A stretch of 64,000 nucleotides of DNA from Poindextera sp963719975 (GTDB lineage: Bacteria; Pseudomonadota; Alphaproteobacteria; Caulobacterales; Caulobacteraceae), in contig CAVRED010000008.1 of NCBI GenBank assembly GCA_963719975.1, positions 62,001-126,000 of the forward strand, read 5' to 3'. Both the position numbers and the translations under genes were made by a program. Shown piece by piece: positions 16,909-24,719 of the stretch. Each line of letters begins with the position of its first letter. The first letter of the stretch is position 1. The notes beneath the pieces were generated by a model that was not told the origin of the DNA, made no database searches, and was given only the letters and a program-made list of their open reading frames with translations.

Positions 16909-17951
16909 CGGACCTTCAGGACCAGGATCACCAGCAGCGCCGAGACGCCCAGGTGCAGCAGCATGAAGCGCACCAGGACCTGGGTGTTCGACCAGCCGAG
17001 CTCCTTTCGGCAATGGTCGTGCAGCGGGAAGCGGATGGTCGGGAACAGGTTGACCTTGAAGAAGCGGAGCAGGAACACCTTGGCCAGCCCCGTCGCCCCG
17101 TTGAGCAGGATCACCGAGCCGACCAGCAGCAGGAAGAGCGGGTTGTTGGTGGCGGCGACCAGCATGCCGATGAGCAGTCCGAGCGGCCGCGAGCCGGCGT
17201 CGCCCATCAGGACCTGACTCGGCGGGGCGTTGTACCAGAGGTAGCCGGCGACGCAGCCGACCATCAGGAAGGCCATGATCGCCCAGTTCGCCCCCTCGCG
17301 GTTGACCGGGATGTGCAGGTGCGGCGCGACGACGTCGTTGCCGATCACCGCATAGAGCAGCCCGCCCAGCACCATGATCGCGGTCGCGGTCAGGCTGCCG
17401 GAGACGCCGTCGACGCCGTCCGAGCAGTTGGTGGCGTTGATCGAGAGCCAGATCACGCCGGTGGCGAGCGGCGTGGCGAGCCAGGGACTTAAAGGGATCA
17501 CCGACTTCCACAGCGGCAGCCACAGATCTGTCGTGTGGAAGCCGCAGATGGCGAAGGCGGCGCCGGCGGCGACGATGAGGTCGAGGACCGCCAACGTGTA
17601 CTCGCTGAACCCGCCGCGACGATCGTCCAGATACCCGACGATCATGGCGGCGACCACGAATGGCAGGGTGTAGAGGCAGCGTGCGCCGAACGGCACGAAG
17701 ATCAGCGAGGCGATCACGAAGATCGACACGAAGATCACCCCGGCGCTGACCGGCTTGCCGACGCTCTGCTCGGCGTTGACCGCGAACGCGCGGCCTCGAT
17801 CGGTCGGCAGGTACTTCCAGAGCCGGGGGAGCAGGATCCAGGTGACGATCGCGCAGACCGCGAAGCCCGTCGCCGACAGGAAGAAGAAGGATTGGAAGAG
17901 CCGCAAGGGCCCCCACAGGCGCCCGTAGGTCAGATCGATCCAACTCAGCAT
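16905..17951 (-). CDS. MraY-family phospho-sugar transferase
   Basis: This integral membrane protein of 348 residues has about ten helices. The start is ATG 17951 (MLSWIDLTYGRLW). Family motifs are FSEYTLAVLDL after a DDR on the first cytosolic loop (MIVGYLDDRRGG), NATNCSDGVDGVSG, LMGDAGSRPLG and FPLHDHCRKELGWSNTQVLV. MraY moves phospho-MurNAc-pentapeptide to undecaprenyl phosphate. The third-loop motif here is HDH where MraY has HHH, and no division/cell-wall cluster genes adjoin it. It may therefore be a paralogue with another sugar substrate, or the organism's only MraY outside its usual locus. The sequence here cannot decide between these. Confidence 0.8.
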   Translation of the reverse strand: MLSWIDLTYGRLWGPLRLFQSFFFLSATGFAVCAIVTWILLPRLWKYLPTDRGRAFAVNAEQSVGKPVSAGVIFVSIFVIASLIFVPFGARCLYTLPFVVAAMIVGYLDDRRGGFSEYTLAVLDLIVAAGAAFAICGFHTTDLWLPLWKSVIPLSPWLATPLATGVIWLSINATNCSDGVDGVSGSLTATAIMVLGGLLYAVIGNDVVAPHLHIPVNREGANWAIMAFLMVGCVAGYLWYNAPPSQVLMGDAGSRPLGLLIGMLVAATNNPLFLLLVGSVILLNGATGLAKVFLLRFFKVNLFPTIRFPLHDHCRKELGWSNTQVLVRFMLLHLGVSALLVILVLKVR

Positions 17952-18212
17952 GCGGGCCGCGCGTGATTCGGGATGACGGAGAGGGCGAGCTTGTCGCAAT
18001 CGCGCGCGGGCGTCCACGCCACCGGCGGCGGGCGCGCAAGATGGGGCGGAACCCGGCGTGACGCAGGGCGTTGCGCTGTTACGGGGGATGAGCGGCCGCA
18101 GCGCCCCGAAAAGCCTCGCGCTAAGTCGGAGAGCGGCGATGAACCCGGTCGGCTTCACGGCCGAAGCCGTCTATGAAGCAGCCAGGGTTCAGCTGGAACG
18201 GGACACGCGCCG

Positions 18213-21062
18213 ATGACCAATCCGCTGCTTCAGCTCGGTGACGCCGGGCAGGCCGTCTGGCTGGACTTCATCGAGCGCAAGATCCTCGAGAACGGGGACT
18301 TCACGCGGCTGATCGGCGAAGACGGGCTGAAGGGCGTCACCTCCAATCCGTCGATCTTCGAGAAGGCGATTGGCGAGAGCGAAGACTACGACGCCTCGAT
18401 CGCGCGCGCTCTCGCGCGTGGCGACGCCGACGCGGGCGCGCTGTTCGACGAGCTGGCGATCGCCGATATCCAGGCGGCGTGCGACCAGCTGCGCCCGGTC
18501 TTCGACCGTCTCTGCGGCGCCGACGGCTATGCCAGCATCGAAGTCTCGCCGTACCTGGCCATGGACACCGAAGCCAGCGTCGTTGAGGCGCGCCGCCTGT
18601 GGCAGGCCGTCAGCCGCCCGAACCTGATGATCAAGATTCCCGGCACGAAGGCCGGCGTCCCGGCGATCCGCCAGCTGATCGGCGAAGCCATCAACGTCAA
18701 CGTCACCCTGCTGTTCGGACTCGACGCCTACCTTGCCGTGGCCGAGGCGCACCTGGCCGGGCTGGAGGCGCTGCACGCAAGCGGCGGCGACGTCTCGCTG
18801 ATCGCCGGCGTCGCGAGCTTCTTCGTCAGCCGCATCGACACCCAGATCGACAACGCCATCGACGCCCGCATCAAGGCCGGCGACGCGGCGTCGGCCGCGC
18901 TCGCCGGGCTGAAAGGCAAGGTCGCGATCGCCAACGCCAAAATCGCCTATCAGCGCTGGCTGGAGATGATGAGAGGCGCGCGTTGGCAAGCCATGACGGC
19001 GGCCGGCGCACGGCCGCAGCGCCTGCTCTGGGCGTCCACCGGCACGAAGAACCCAGCCTACTCCGACGTGCTCTACATCGAGGCCCTGATTGGGCCAGAC
19101 ACGATCAACACGATACCGCCCAAGACCATGGACGCCTTCCGCGACCACGGTAACGTCGCGCCGACGCTGACCGAGGGCGTGGGCGAGGCCGACGAGACGC
19201 TCGCGGCGGCGGAACGCCTGGGCCTGGACCTCGGGGGCGTCACCGACCGGTTGGTCGACGACGGCGTCAAGCTTTTCGCCGAGGCGGCCGACAAGCTCTA
19301 TGCCGCGGTGGCCGGCAAGCGCGCGGCCTGTCTGGGATCGAAGCAGAACGGCCAGGCGATCCGGCTTTCCGCCGACCTGGAGGCGCCGGTTCAGGCCGCC
19401 CGCGAGCGCGCCACCGCCGAGGGCTGGGCCCGCCGGCTCTGGGCGGGCGACGCCGGGCTTTGGACCAACGCCGACGAGGCGACCTGGATGGGCTGGCTCG
19501 CCGCCGCGCACGGCAAAGCCGTCGACGTCGCCGCGCTGGAGGCGTTCGCCGCAGAGGTCGCCAGCGCCGGCTTCATCCACGCCGTCGTGCTGGGCATGGG
19601 CGGCTCGAGCCTTGGGCCGGAAGTGCTGGCCGAAACCTTCGGCTCGCGGCCGGAGCATCCGAAACTGATCGTGCTCGACTCCACCGACCCCGAGCAGATC
19701 GCCCGCGTCGAGGCGGAGATCGATGCGGCGCGCACGCTGTTCATCGTCTCCTCCAAGTCGGGGACGACGCTCGAGCCCAACATCCTTGCGGCCCACTTCC
19801 ATGCCCGCGTCGAACAGGCCGTGGGCGCGAACGCCGCGGGCGGCCACTTCGTCGCCGTCACCGACCCGGGCTCGACGCTCGACCGGCTCGCGGCCGAAAA
19901 GGGCTTCCGGCGGGTCTTCCATGGCGATCCGGCCATCGGCGGGCGCTATTCGGTGCTCTCCAACTTCGGGATGGTCCCTGCCGCCGCGATGGGCCTCGAT
20001 GTGCGCGCCTTCCTGGAGGACGCCGCGGTGATGGCCAACGCCTGCTCGGCCCATACCCCGCCGGCCGCCAATCCCGGCGTCGAGCTCGGCCTCGTCATCG
20101 GGGCCGCCGCGAACGCCGGTCGCGACAAGTTGACTCTCATCCTCTCCCACGGCCTTGCCGACCTCGGCGCCTGGCTCGAGCAACTGCTGGCCGAGTCGAC
20201 GGGCAAGCTCGGCAAGGGCGTGATCCCGATCGCGGCGGAGCCCTTGGGCCGGCCTTCGGTCTATGGCGCCGACCGGCTCTTTGCGTATCTGCGGCTCGAC
20301 GGCGCCGACGATCCGGCCATGGATGCGGCGGTGCGGGCGCTTGAGGACGCCGGACAACCCATCGTCCGCATCACGCTCGCCGACCGCGACCGCCTCGGCC
20401 AGGAGTTCGTGCGCTGGGAGGTGGCCACCGCCATCGCCGGGGCTGTCATCGGCATCAATCCGTTCGACCAGCCGGACGTCGAGGCGCAGAAGGTGAAGAC
20501 CCGGGCGCTGACCGACGCGTACGAGAAGACGGGCGCGTTGCCCCCGGACTCCGCGACGGCGACGGACGACGGCCTTGCCCTCTACCTCGATGACGCCAAC
20601 CTCGACGCCCTCATCGCGGACGGCGCGACCGTCGCGCTCGATGCGTTGCTGGGCGCGCACATCAAGCGCGCCAACGGCGGCGACTACATCGCCCTGCTCG
20701 CCTACGTCGATCGCAACCACCACACGACCGAAGCGCTGCAGAAGCTGCGCAAGCGCCTGCGCGACCACACCCATGCGGCAACCGCGCTCGGCTTCGGGCC
20801 GCGCTTCCTTCACTCGACCGGCCAGGCTTACAAAGGCGGACCAAACAGCGGCGTCTTCATCGAGATCACCCACGATGCGGCGCGCGATCTGCCGGTGCCC
20901 GGCCGCGCGTTCAGCTTCGGCGTGGTCGAACGCGCGCAGGCGAAGGGCGACTTCGACGTCCTGGCCGAGCGCGGCCGGCGACTGCTGAGGGTGCACATCG
21001 GCGCCGATGTCGATGAGGGCCTGAAGCGCCTCGCCGACGCCATCGAACGGTCGCTGGTCTGA
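18213..21062 (+). CDS. tal-pgi: Bifunctional transaldolase / glucose-6-phosphate isomerase
   Basis: This is a 949-residue fusion. Residues 1 to about 360 are transaldolase, with GVTSNPSIFEKA and the Schiff-base Lys141 in LMIKIPGTKAG. Residues about 380-949 are phosphoglucose isomerase, with VVLGMGGSSLGPEV, VSSKSGTTLEPNI and INPFDQPDVEAQKVKT. The enzyme interconverts sedoheptulose-7-P/erythrose-4-P and fructose-6-P/glucose-6-P, feeding the pentose phosphate and Entner-Doudoroff routes in the cytosol. The reading frame is unbroken over 2.85 kb, which contrasts with its neighbours. Gnd follows after 20 bases and a HAD phosphatase overlaps gnd, so all three form an operon. Confidence 0.97.
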   Translation: MTNPLLQLGDAGQAVWLDFIERKILENGDFTRLIGEDGLKGVTSNPSIFEKAIGESEDYDASIARALARGDADAGALFDELAIADIQAACDQLRPVFDRLCGADGYASIEVSPYLAMDTEASVVEARRLWQAVSRPNLMIKIPGTKAGVPAIRQLIGEAINVNVTLLFGLDAYLAVAEAHLAGLEALHASGGDVSLIAGVASFFVSRIDTQIDNAIDARIKAGDAASAALAGLKGKVAIANAKIAYQRWLEMMRGARWQAMTAAGARPQRLLWASTGTKNPAYSDVLYIEALIGPDTINTIPPKTMDAFRDHGNVAPTLTEGVGEADETLAAAERLGLDLGGVTDRLVDDGVKLFAEAADKLYAAVAGKRAACLGSKQNGQAIRLSADLEAPVQAARERATAEGWARRLWAGDAGLWTNADEATWMGWLAAAHGKAVDVAALEAFAAEVASAGFIHAVVLGMGGSSLGPEVLAETFGSRPEHPKLIVLDSTDPEQIARVEAEIDAARTLFIVSSKSGTTLEPNILAAHFHARVEQAVGANAAGGHFVAVTDPGSTLDRLAAEKGFRRVFHGDPAIGGRYSVLSNFGMVPAAAMGLDVRAFLEDAAVMANACSAHTPPAANPGVELGLVIGAAANAGRDKLTLILSHGLADLGAWLEQLLAESTGKLGKGVIPIAAEPLGRPSVYGADRLFAYLRLDGADDPAMDAAVRALEDAGQPIVRITLADRDRLGQEFVRWEVATAIAGAVIGINPFDQPDVEAQKVKTRALTDAYEKTGALPPDSATATDDGLALYLDDANLDALIADGATVALDALLGAHIKRANGGDYIALLAYVDRNHHTTEALQKLRKRLRDHTHAATALGFGPRFLHSTGQAYKGGPNSGVFIEITHDAARDLPVPGRAFSFGVVERAQAKGDFDVLAERGRRLLRVHIGADVDEGLKRLADAIERSLV

Positions 21063-21082
21063 GGGTCGGGGAGGGGAGCGCC

Positions 21083-22075
21083 ATGCGGATCGGCATGATT
21101 GGACTGGGCCGCATGGGCGGCAACATGGTGCGACGGCTGTTGAAGGCCGGGCACGAGTGCGTGGTCTACTCACGCAGCGCCGACACGCGCGATGGGCTCG
21201 CCAAGGAGGGCGCGACGGCCGCCGCCTCCATACCCGACCTCGTGAAGAGGCTGGATACGGGGCCCCGCGCTGTCTGGGTCATGCTGCCGGCCGGGGCGGT
21301 CACCGAGGAGGCCGTGCAGACGCTGAGCGACCTCGTCGCCGCCGACGACATCATCATCGACGGCGGAAATTCCTTCTACAAGGACGACATCCGCCGATCG
21401 AAGATGCTGGCCGAGAAGGGCATTCGCTACGTCGATTGCGGCACCTCGGGCGGCGTGTGGGGCCTCGAGCGTGGCTATTGCCTGATGATCGGCGGCCCGC
21501 AATCGGCCGTGGATCACCTGGATCCGATCTTCGCCTCGCTCGCGCCCGGCATGGGCGACATCCCGCGCACGGCCGGGCGCCAGGGCAAGGACGCCGACCC
21601 CCGCGCCGAGCGCGGCTACATCCATGCCGGCCCGTCCGGCGCCGGCCATTTCGTCAAGATGATCCACAACGGGATCGAATACGGGATGATGCAGGCCTTC
21701 GCCGAGGGCTTCGACATCCTCAAGAACAAGGCGTCCGAGTCGTTGCCCGAAGGCGAGCGCTACACGCTGAACCTTGCGGACATCTCCGAGGTTTGGCGGC
21801 GCGGCAGCGTGGTTTCCTCCTGGCTTCTCGACCTTAGCGCGGACGCGCTCAACCGCGACGCGGGCCTCGCGCAGTTCACCGGCGACGTCGCCGATTCGGG
21901 CGAGGGCCGTTGGACCATCGAGGCGGCGATCGAGGAGGCCGTGCCCGCTGAGGTGCTGTCGGCGGCGCTCTACGCCCGCTTCCGGTCGCGCGTCGCGCAC
22001 ACCTTCGGCGAGAAGCTGTTGTCGGCGATGCGGTTCGGCTTTGGCGGCCATGTCGAGCAGCCCGAGCGCGGCTGA
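21083..22075 (+). CDS. gnd: 6-phosphogluconate dehydrogenase, decarboxylating
   Basis: This 330-residue enzyme belongs to the short GndA/YqeC-type class. A strong GGGGAGGGGAG precedes ATG 21083. Cofactor loop IGMIGLGRMGGNMVRR, substrate loop DGGNSFYKDDIRRS, then GTSGGVWGLERGY and the catalytic Lys region HFVKMIHNGIEYGMMQAF are all present. It oxidises 6-phosphogluconate to ribulose-5-phosphate and CO2 with NAD(P). Because it sits behind tal-pgi, the operon supplies the oxidative and non-oxidative pentose phosphate branches together. The short class often prefers NAD, which cannot be judged here. Confidence 0.96.
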   Translation: MRIGMIGLGRMGGNMVRRLLKAGHECVVYSRSADTRDGLAKEGATAAASIPDLVKRLDTGPRAVWVMLPAGAVTEEAVQTLSDLVAADDIIIDGGNSFYKDDIRRSKMLAEKGIRYVDCGTSGGVWGLERGYCLMIGGPQSAVDHLDPIFASLAPGMGDIPRTAGRQGKDADPRAERGYIHAGPSGAGHFVKMIHNGIEYGMMQAFAEGFDILKNKASESLPEGERYTLNLADISEVWRRGSVVSSWLLDLSADALNRDAGLAQFTGDVADSGEGRWTIEAAIEEAVPAEVLSAALYARFRSRVAHTFGEKLLSAMRFGFGGHVEQPERG

Positions 22076-22907
22076 GCCTGGCGCCCCGCCGCACGGGGCC
22101 GTGCGGCTGTTGGTCTCCGACGTCGACGGCACGTTGGTCACGCCGGAAAAGACCCTGACGCCCGCCGCGGTCGCCGCCGTCCGCCGCCTGAAGGAGAGCG
22201 GAGTCGGCTTCACGCTGGTGTCCAGCCGCCCGCCGCGCGGGATGGCGAGCCTGATCGAGCGGCTGGAGGTCGACCTGCCGTTCGCCGCCTTCAACGGTGG
22301 CAGCCTGGTCGGCCCGGACATGGCCCTCATCGAGGCCAAGCGGCTCTCGGCCGACGCGGCGCGCGCGGCGATCGACCTCTTCCGCCTGCGCGGGGTCCAG
22401 ACTTGGGGCTTCGCAGACAACGAGTGGCTGGTGACCGACGCCGACGGCCCTTACGTCCCGCGGGAGCGGCGCACGGTCGGCTTCGAGCCCACCGTCGTGG
22501 CGGACTTCGAGGCGGTGATCGATCGCCTGGACAAGCTGGTCGGCGTCTCCGAGCACCCGGCGCTGCTCGCGACTGTCGAGGCGGAGGCGCAGCGGCGGCT
22601 GCGCGGCCAGGCCAACGCCCGCCGCTCGCAGGTCTACTACCTCGACGTGACGAACCCTGAGGCCGACAAGGGCCATGGCGTGCGCGCGCTCTGCCGGCGG
22701 ATCGGCGCGCCGGCGGCCCACACCGCGGTGATCGGCGACCAGGCGAACGACATCGCGATGTTCAAGGTCGCCGGGCTCTCGATCGCCATGGGCCAGGGGA
22801 CCGCCGAGGTGAAGGCGAGCGCCCGCTTCGTCACCGACGCCAACACCGAAGACGGCTTCGCCCGCGCGGTCGAGCGCTTCGTGCTGCCGCCCAAACCCCT
22901 CCCATAG
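22050..22907 (+). CDS. HAD-superfamily (Cof-type) sugar phosphatase
   Basis: This 285-residue protein starts at ATG 22050, 26 bases inside gnd in another frame, which implies coupled translation. HAD motif I is LLVSDVDGTLVTPEKT (nucleophile and acid Asp), motif II is LVSSRPPRG, motif III lysine is in NPEADKGHGVRAL, and motif IV is VIGDQANDIAMFK. The C2 cap between motifs II and III is typical of Cof enzymes that hydrolyse sugar phosphates. Operon membership with tal-pgi and gnd suggests it removes a stray pentose/hexose phosphate or by-product, by inference only. Confidence 0.92.
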   Translation: MSSSPSAAEPGAPPHGAVRLLVSDVDGTLVTPEKTLTPAAVAAVRRLKESGVGFTLVSSRPPRGMASLIERLEVDLPFAAFNGGSLVGPDMALIEAKRLSADAARAAIDLFRLRGVQTWGFADNEWLVTDADGPYVPRERRTVGFEPTVVADFEAVIDRLDKLVGVSEHPALLATVEAEAQRRLRGQANARRSQVYYLDVTNPEADKGHGVRALCRRIGAPAAHTAVIGDQANDIAMFKVAGLSIAMGQGTAEVKASARFVTDANTEDGFARAVERFVLPPKPLP

Positions 22908-22914
22908 GGAGGGG
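22896..22914. terminator. Hairpin overlapping the HAD gene stop
   Basis: CCCCTCCC-ATA-GGGAGGGG is a perfect eight-base stem with a three-base loop that includes the TAG stop codon. No T-run follows. It may end the tal-pgi-gnd-HAD transcript or protect its 3' end. Confidence 0.5.
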
Positions 22915-22976
22915 GCGGACCGCGAGCCGAAGGCTGGCTGGACGGGGGGTTACGAGGCTTGCGATCAGCCTGAAGC

Positions 22977-23039
22977 GCTGTAACCCCTCACCCTCCCCTT
23001 CGCTGCGCTCGGGGCCCCTCCCTCTCCCTGTGGGAGAGG
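22977..23039. repeat. REP-like intergenic palindromic element
   Basis: The stretch has the C/T-rich look of the dispersed intergenic repeats of caulobacters. It ends in a perfect hairpin CCTCTCCC-TGT-GGGAGAGG at 23021-23039, and CGCTGCGCTCGG lies inside. A similarly built but different pair lies at 35129-35351. It probably also acts as a transcript end between the HAD gene and the next hydrolase. Whether it recurs in the genome cannot be checked here. Confidence 0.45.
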
Positions 23040-23078
23040 TGTTAAATCACCGCATCAATTTGATTTGCGGGATTTGAG

Positions 23079-23894
23079 ATGAGCGATTTGGGGGCGGATG
23101 AGCTGGAGGCCGAGGCCCAGCGGCTGGTGGAGAGCATGGGCCGGCCGGTGCGCCGCGTCCGGCCCAGGCTGGCGCGCGGCCTTCGCGACGGCGAGGACCT
23201 GGAGGTCGCGACCCCGGCCGGCGGCGTCATGGCCTGGCGGCTCGGCGTCGGCCCGGCGACGCTGATGGTGCACGGCTGGGAGGATGACAACGCGCTCTGG
23301 AGCCCGCTGATCGACGTGAACGCGCAGAACCTGCGCGCCTCGGTCGCCTTCGACCTGCCCGGCCACGGCTGGTCGCCGGCGGAGACCTGCTCGATCCAGG
23401 ACGCCGGCCAGGCCGTGCTGGCGGTGGCCGAGGCGTTCGGCCCGATCAACTCCGTCGTCGCCCACTCGTTCGGCTGCCCCTCGACGATCTGGGCGCTGGC
23501 GCACGGGCTCTCCGTTCCCCGCGCGGTGATGATCGCTTCGCCGGTTCCGCGCAGCAAGGCGCGCGGCTGGGACATGAACGACTGGAAGAACCATCAGATC
23601 GAGCGCGGCGAGGACCCGGCCGTCGTCGAGCGCGCCATGGCCATCATGGCCGAGCGCCCGCCGCGCAACGACCGCGACTACGACGTCGAGGCGGTGCTGC
23701 CGACGCTGACCGCCAAGGCGCTGATCATCCACTCGATGGACGACGAGTCTTGCCCGGTCGGCAACTCCCAGCGCATGGCCGAGCTCTGGCCCGGATCGGA
23801 GCTGATGCTGCTGGATGGCCTCGGCCACCGCCTCGTCGCCCAGGACGACGACGTGGTCGCGCGGATCACCGAGTTCGTCGAGGGGTTTGGCTAA
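23079..23894 (+). CDS. Alpha/beta hydrolase
   Basis: This soluble alpha/beta-fold hydrolase is 271 residues. It has an oxyanion-hole region TLMVHGWEDD, a nucleophile elbow VVAHSFGCPS (Ala-His-Ser-Phe-Gly), an acid candidate IIHSMDDESCPVGN and the catalytic His in LDGLGHRLV. ATG 23079 gives MSDLGADELEAEAQRL. Family members are esterases, lactonases or dehalogenases; nothing in the sequence or neighbours fixes the substrate. It appears monocistronic, with a REP-like element before it and an AT-rich gap after it. Confidence 0.88.
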   Translation: MSDLGADELEAEAQRLVESMGRPVRRVRPRLARGLRDGEDLEVATPAGGVMAWRLGVGPATLMVHGWEDDNALWSPLIDVNAQNLRASVAFDLPGHGWSPAETCSIQDAGQAVLAVAEAFGPINSVVAHSFGCPSTIWALAHGLSVPRAVMIASPVPRSKARGWDMNDWKNHQIERGEDPAVVERAMAIMAERPPRNDRDYDVEAVLPTLTAKALIIHSMDDESCPVGNSQRMAELWPGSELMLLDGLGHRLVAQDDDVVARITEFVEGFG

Positions 23895-24033
23895 CCAACG
23901 GTGTAAGTAAGAATTCCCTTTTTTATTCTGCTGGTTAACCCGCATTCACCTTGCGCCCCGGATCGGCCCTCCGGACTCGCCTTGCACGCGCGATCAACTA
24001 CACTAAACCCAACGCGTTCAAGGGAGGGTCGCC
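23895..24033. other. AT-rich intergenic spacer
   Basis: This 139-base gap contains a markedly AT-rich patch at about 23905-23940 (AAGAATTCCC followed by TTTTTTATTCT), unusual against the roughly 70 percent GC surroundings. AGAAT and ATTCT could pair weakly around the T-run. It may be a termination or promoter region. GTTAACC nearby resembles a CtrA half site but has no properly spaced partner. Confidence 0.3.
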
Positions 24034-24265
24034 ATGCGTGGCGTGTTCAACATCGTGTTCCGGATCATCAGTTCGCTGCTCGGGGTCCTCATCGGATTGA
24101 TGGGGTGCATCTGGATTCTGCAGGGCCTCGGCATGGCGAGCGGACGGATGGCGCAGAGCTTCATGGAGAACGACCGCATGTGGGCGGTCTGGGGCGTGAT
24201 CGCGCGTGCTGGTCGGCGTCGGCCAGGTGATCTGGAGCAACACGCGGCAGGGCACGGCGGCCTGA
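24034..24265 (+). CDS. Small two-helix membrane protein (one frameshift)
   Basis: This protein is 76 residues after repair. GGGAGG precedes ATG 24034. Helix one covers about residues 8-32 (VFRIISSLLGVLIGLMGCIW). After NDRMWAVWGVI the frame breaks; removing the extra C at about 24203 gives AVLVGVGQVIWSNTRQ as helix two and a stop at 24263-24265. The length of 3n+1 supports one insertion. Similar tiny two-helix proteins are common in alphaproteobacteria without known function. Confidence 0.65.
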
Positions 24266-24305
24266 CGAGGCGTTGACGGACACGCCGTCTTCAGGGTTTA
24301 CCTGA

Positions 24306-24326
24306 CTGTCAGGCGCTGCCTGACAG
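24306..24326. promoter_or_regulatory. Perfect palindrome before the ClpX-type zinc-finger gene
   Basis: CTGTCAGGC-GCT-GCCTGACAG has perfect nine-base arms and a three-base spacer, and ends 12 bases before ATG 24339. CTGACTGTCAGG just upstream repeats part of the left arm. It could be the operator bound by the downstream HTH protein, or a hairpin that covers the ribosome-binding region GACGGAGG. Confidence 0.5.
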
Positions 24327-24338
24327 ACGGAGGCCGTC

Positions 24339-24686
24339 ATGGCCGAAACGCGCACGCTGCACTGCTCGTTCTGCGGCAAGTCGCAGCACGAGGTGAAGGC
24401 GCTCGTCAGGGGACCCGGTTGGATCCACATCTGCGACGAGTGCGTCGCGCTCTGCACTCACTACATCGGCGGCGGCGAGCTGATCGACACGGGGTTTCTG
24501 CCGATGTCGAAATGGTCGAGCGAGAAGCTGCTCGGACTGCTCGAGCCGACCAACCTCACCGTCGATGGCTATCGCGAGTACCTGCAGTCGATGGTCGACG
24601 AGCTGCGCGGCCGCAAGGTGAGCTGGGCGGCCATCGGCAAGGCGCTCGGCATCTCCCGCCAGTCGGCCTGGGAGCGGTTCACATAG
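24339..24686 (+). CDS. ClpX-type C4 zinc-finger protein with C-terminal HTH
   Basis: This is a 115-residue protein. Residues 9-39 reproduce the ClpX zinc-binding domain (Cys9, Cys12, Cys32, Cys35; CSFCGKSQHEV and ICDECVALC), which in ClpX dimerises and binds substrates or adaptors. There is no AAA+ domain. Residues about 95-114 (SWAAIGKALGISRQSAWERF) read as a helix-turn-helix. The domain order suggests a DNA-binding regulator whose zinc domain dimerises or docks to the Clp machinery. Start ATG 24339 follows GGAGG. A perfect palindrome 12 bases upstream may be its own operator. The regulatory role is inference; the two domains are seen directly. Confidence 0.8.
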   Translation: MAETRTLHCSFCGKSQHEVKALVRGPGWIHICDECVALCTHYIGGGELIDTGFLPMSKWSSEKLLGLLEPTNLTVDGYREYLQSMVDELRGRKVSWAAIGKALGISRQSAWERFT

Positions 24687-24719
24687 AAGCTCCATCCCCG
24701 CTCGCGGCGGAGAGTGTTC

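Noticed and set aside
18189..21173. A 994-residue open frame on the minus strand opposite tal-pgi
   Set aside because: It is exactly antisense to a clear tal-pgi gene. High GC in third positions leaves long open antisense frames, and the translation is low-complexity Arg/Ala/Gly with no motif.
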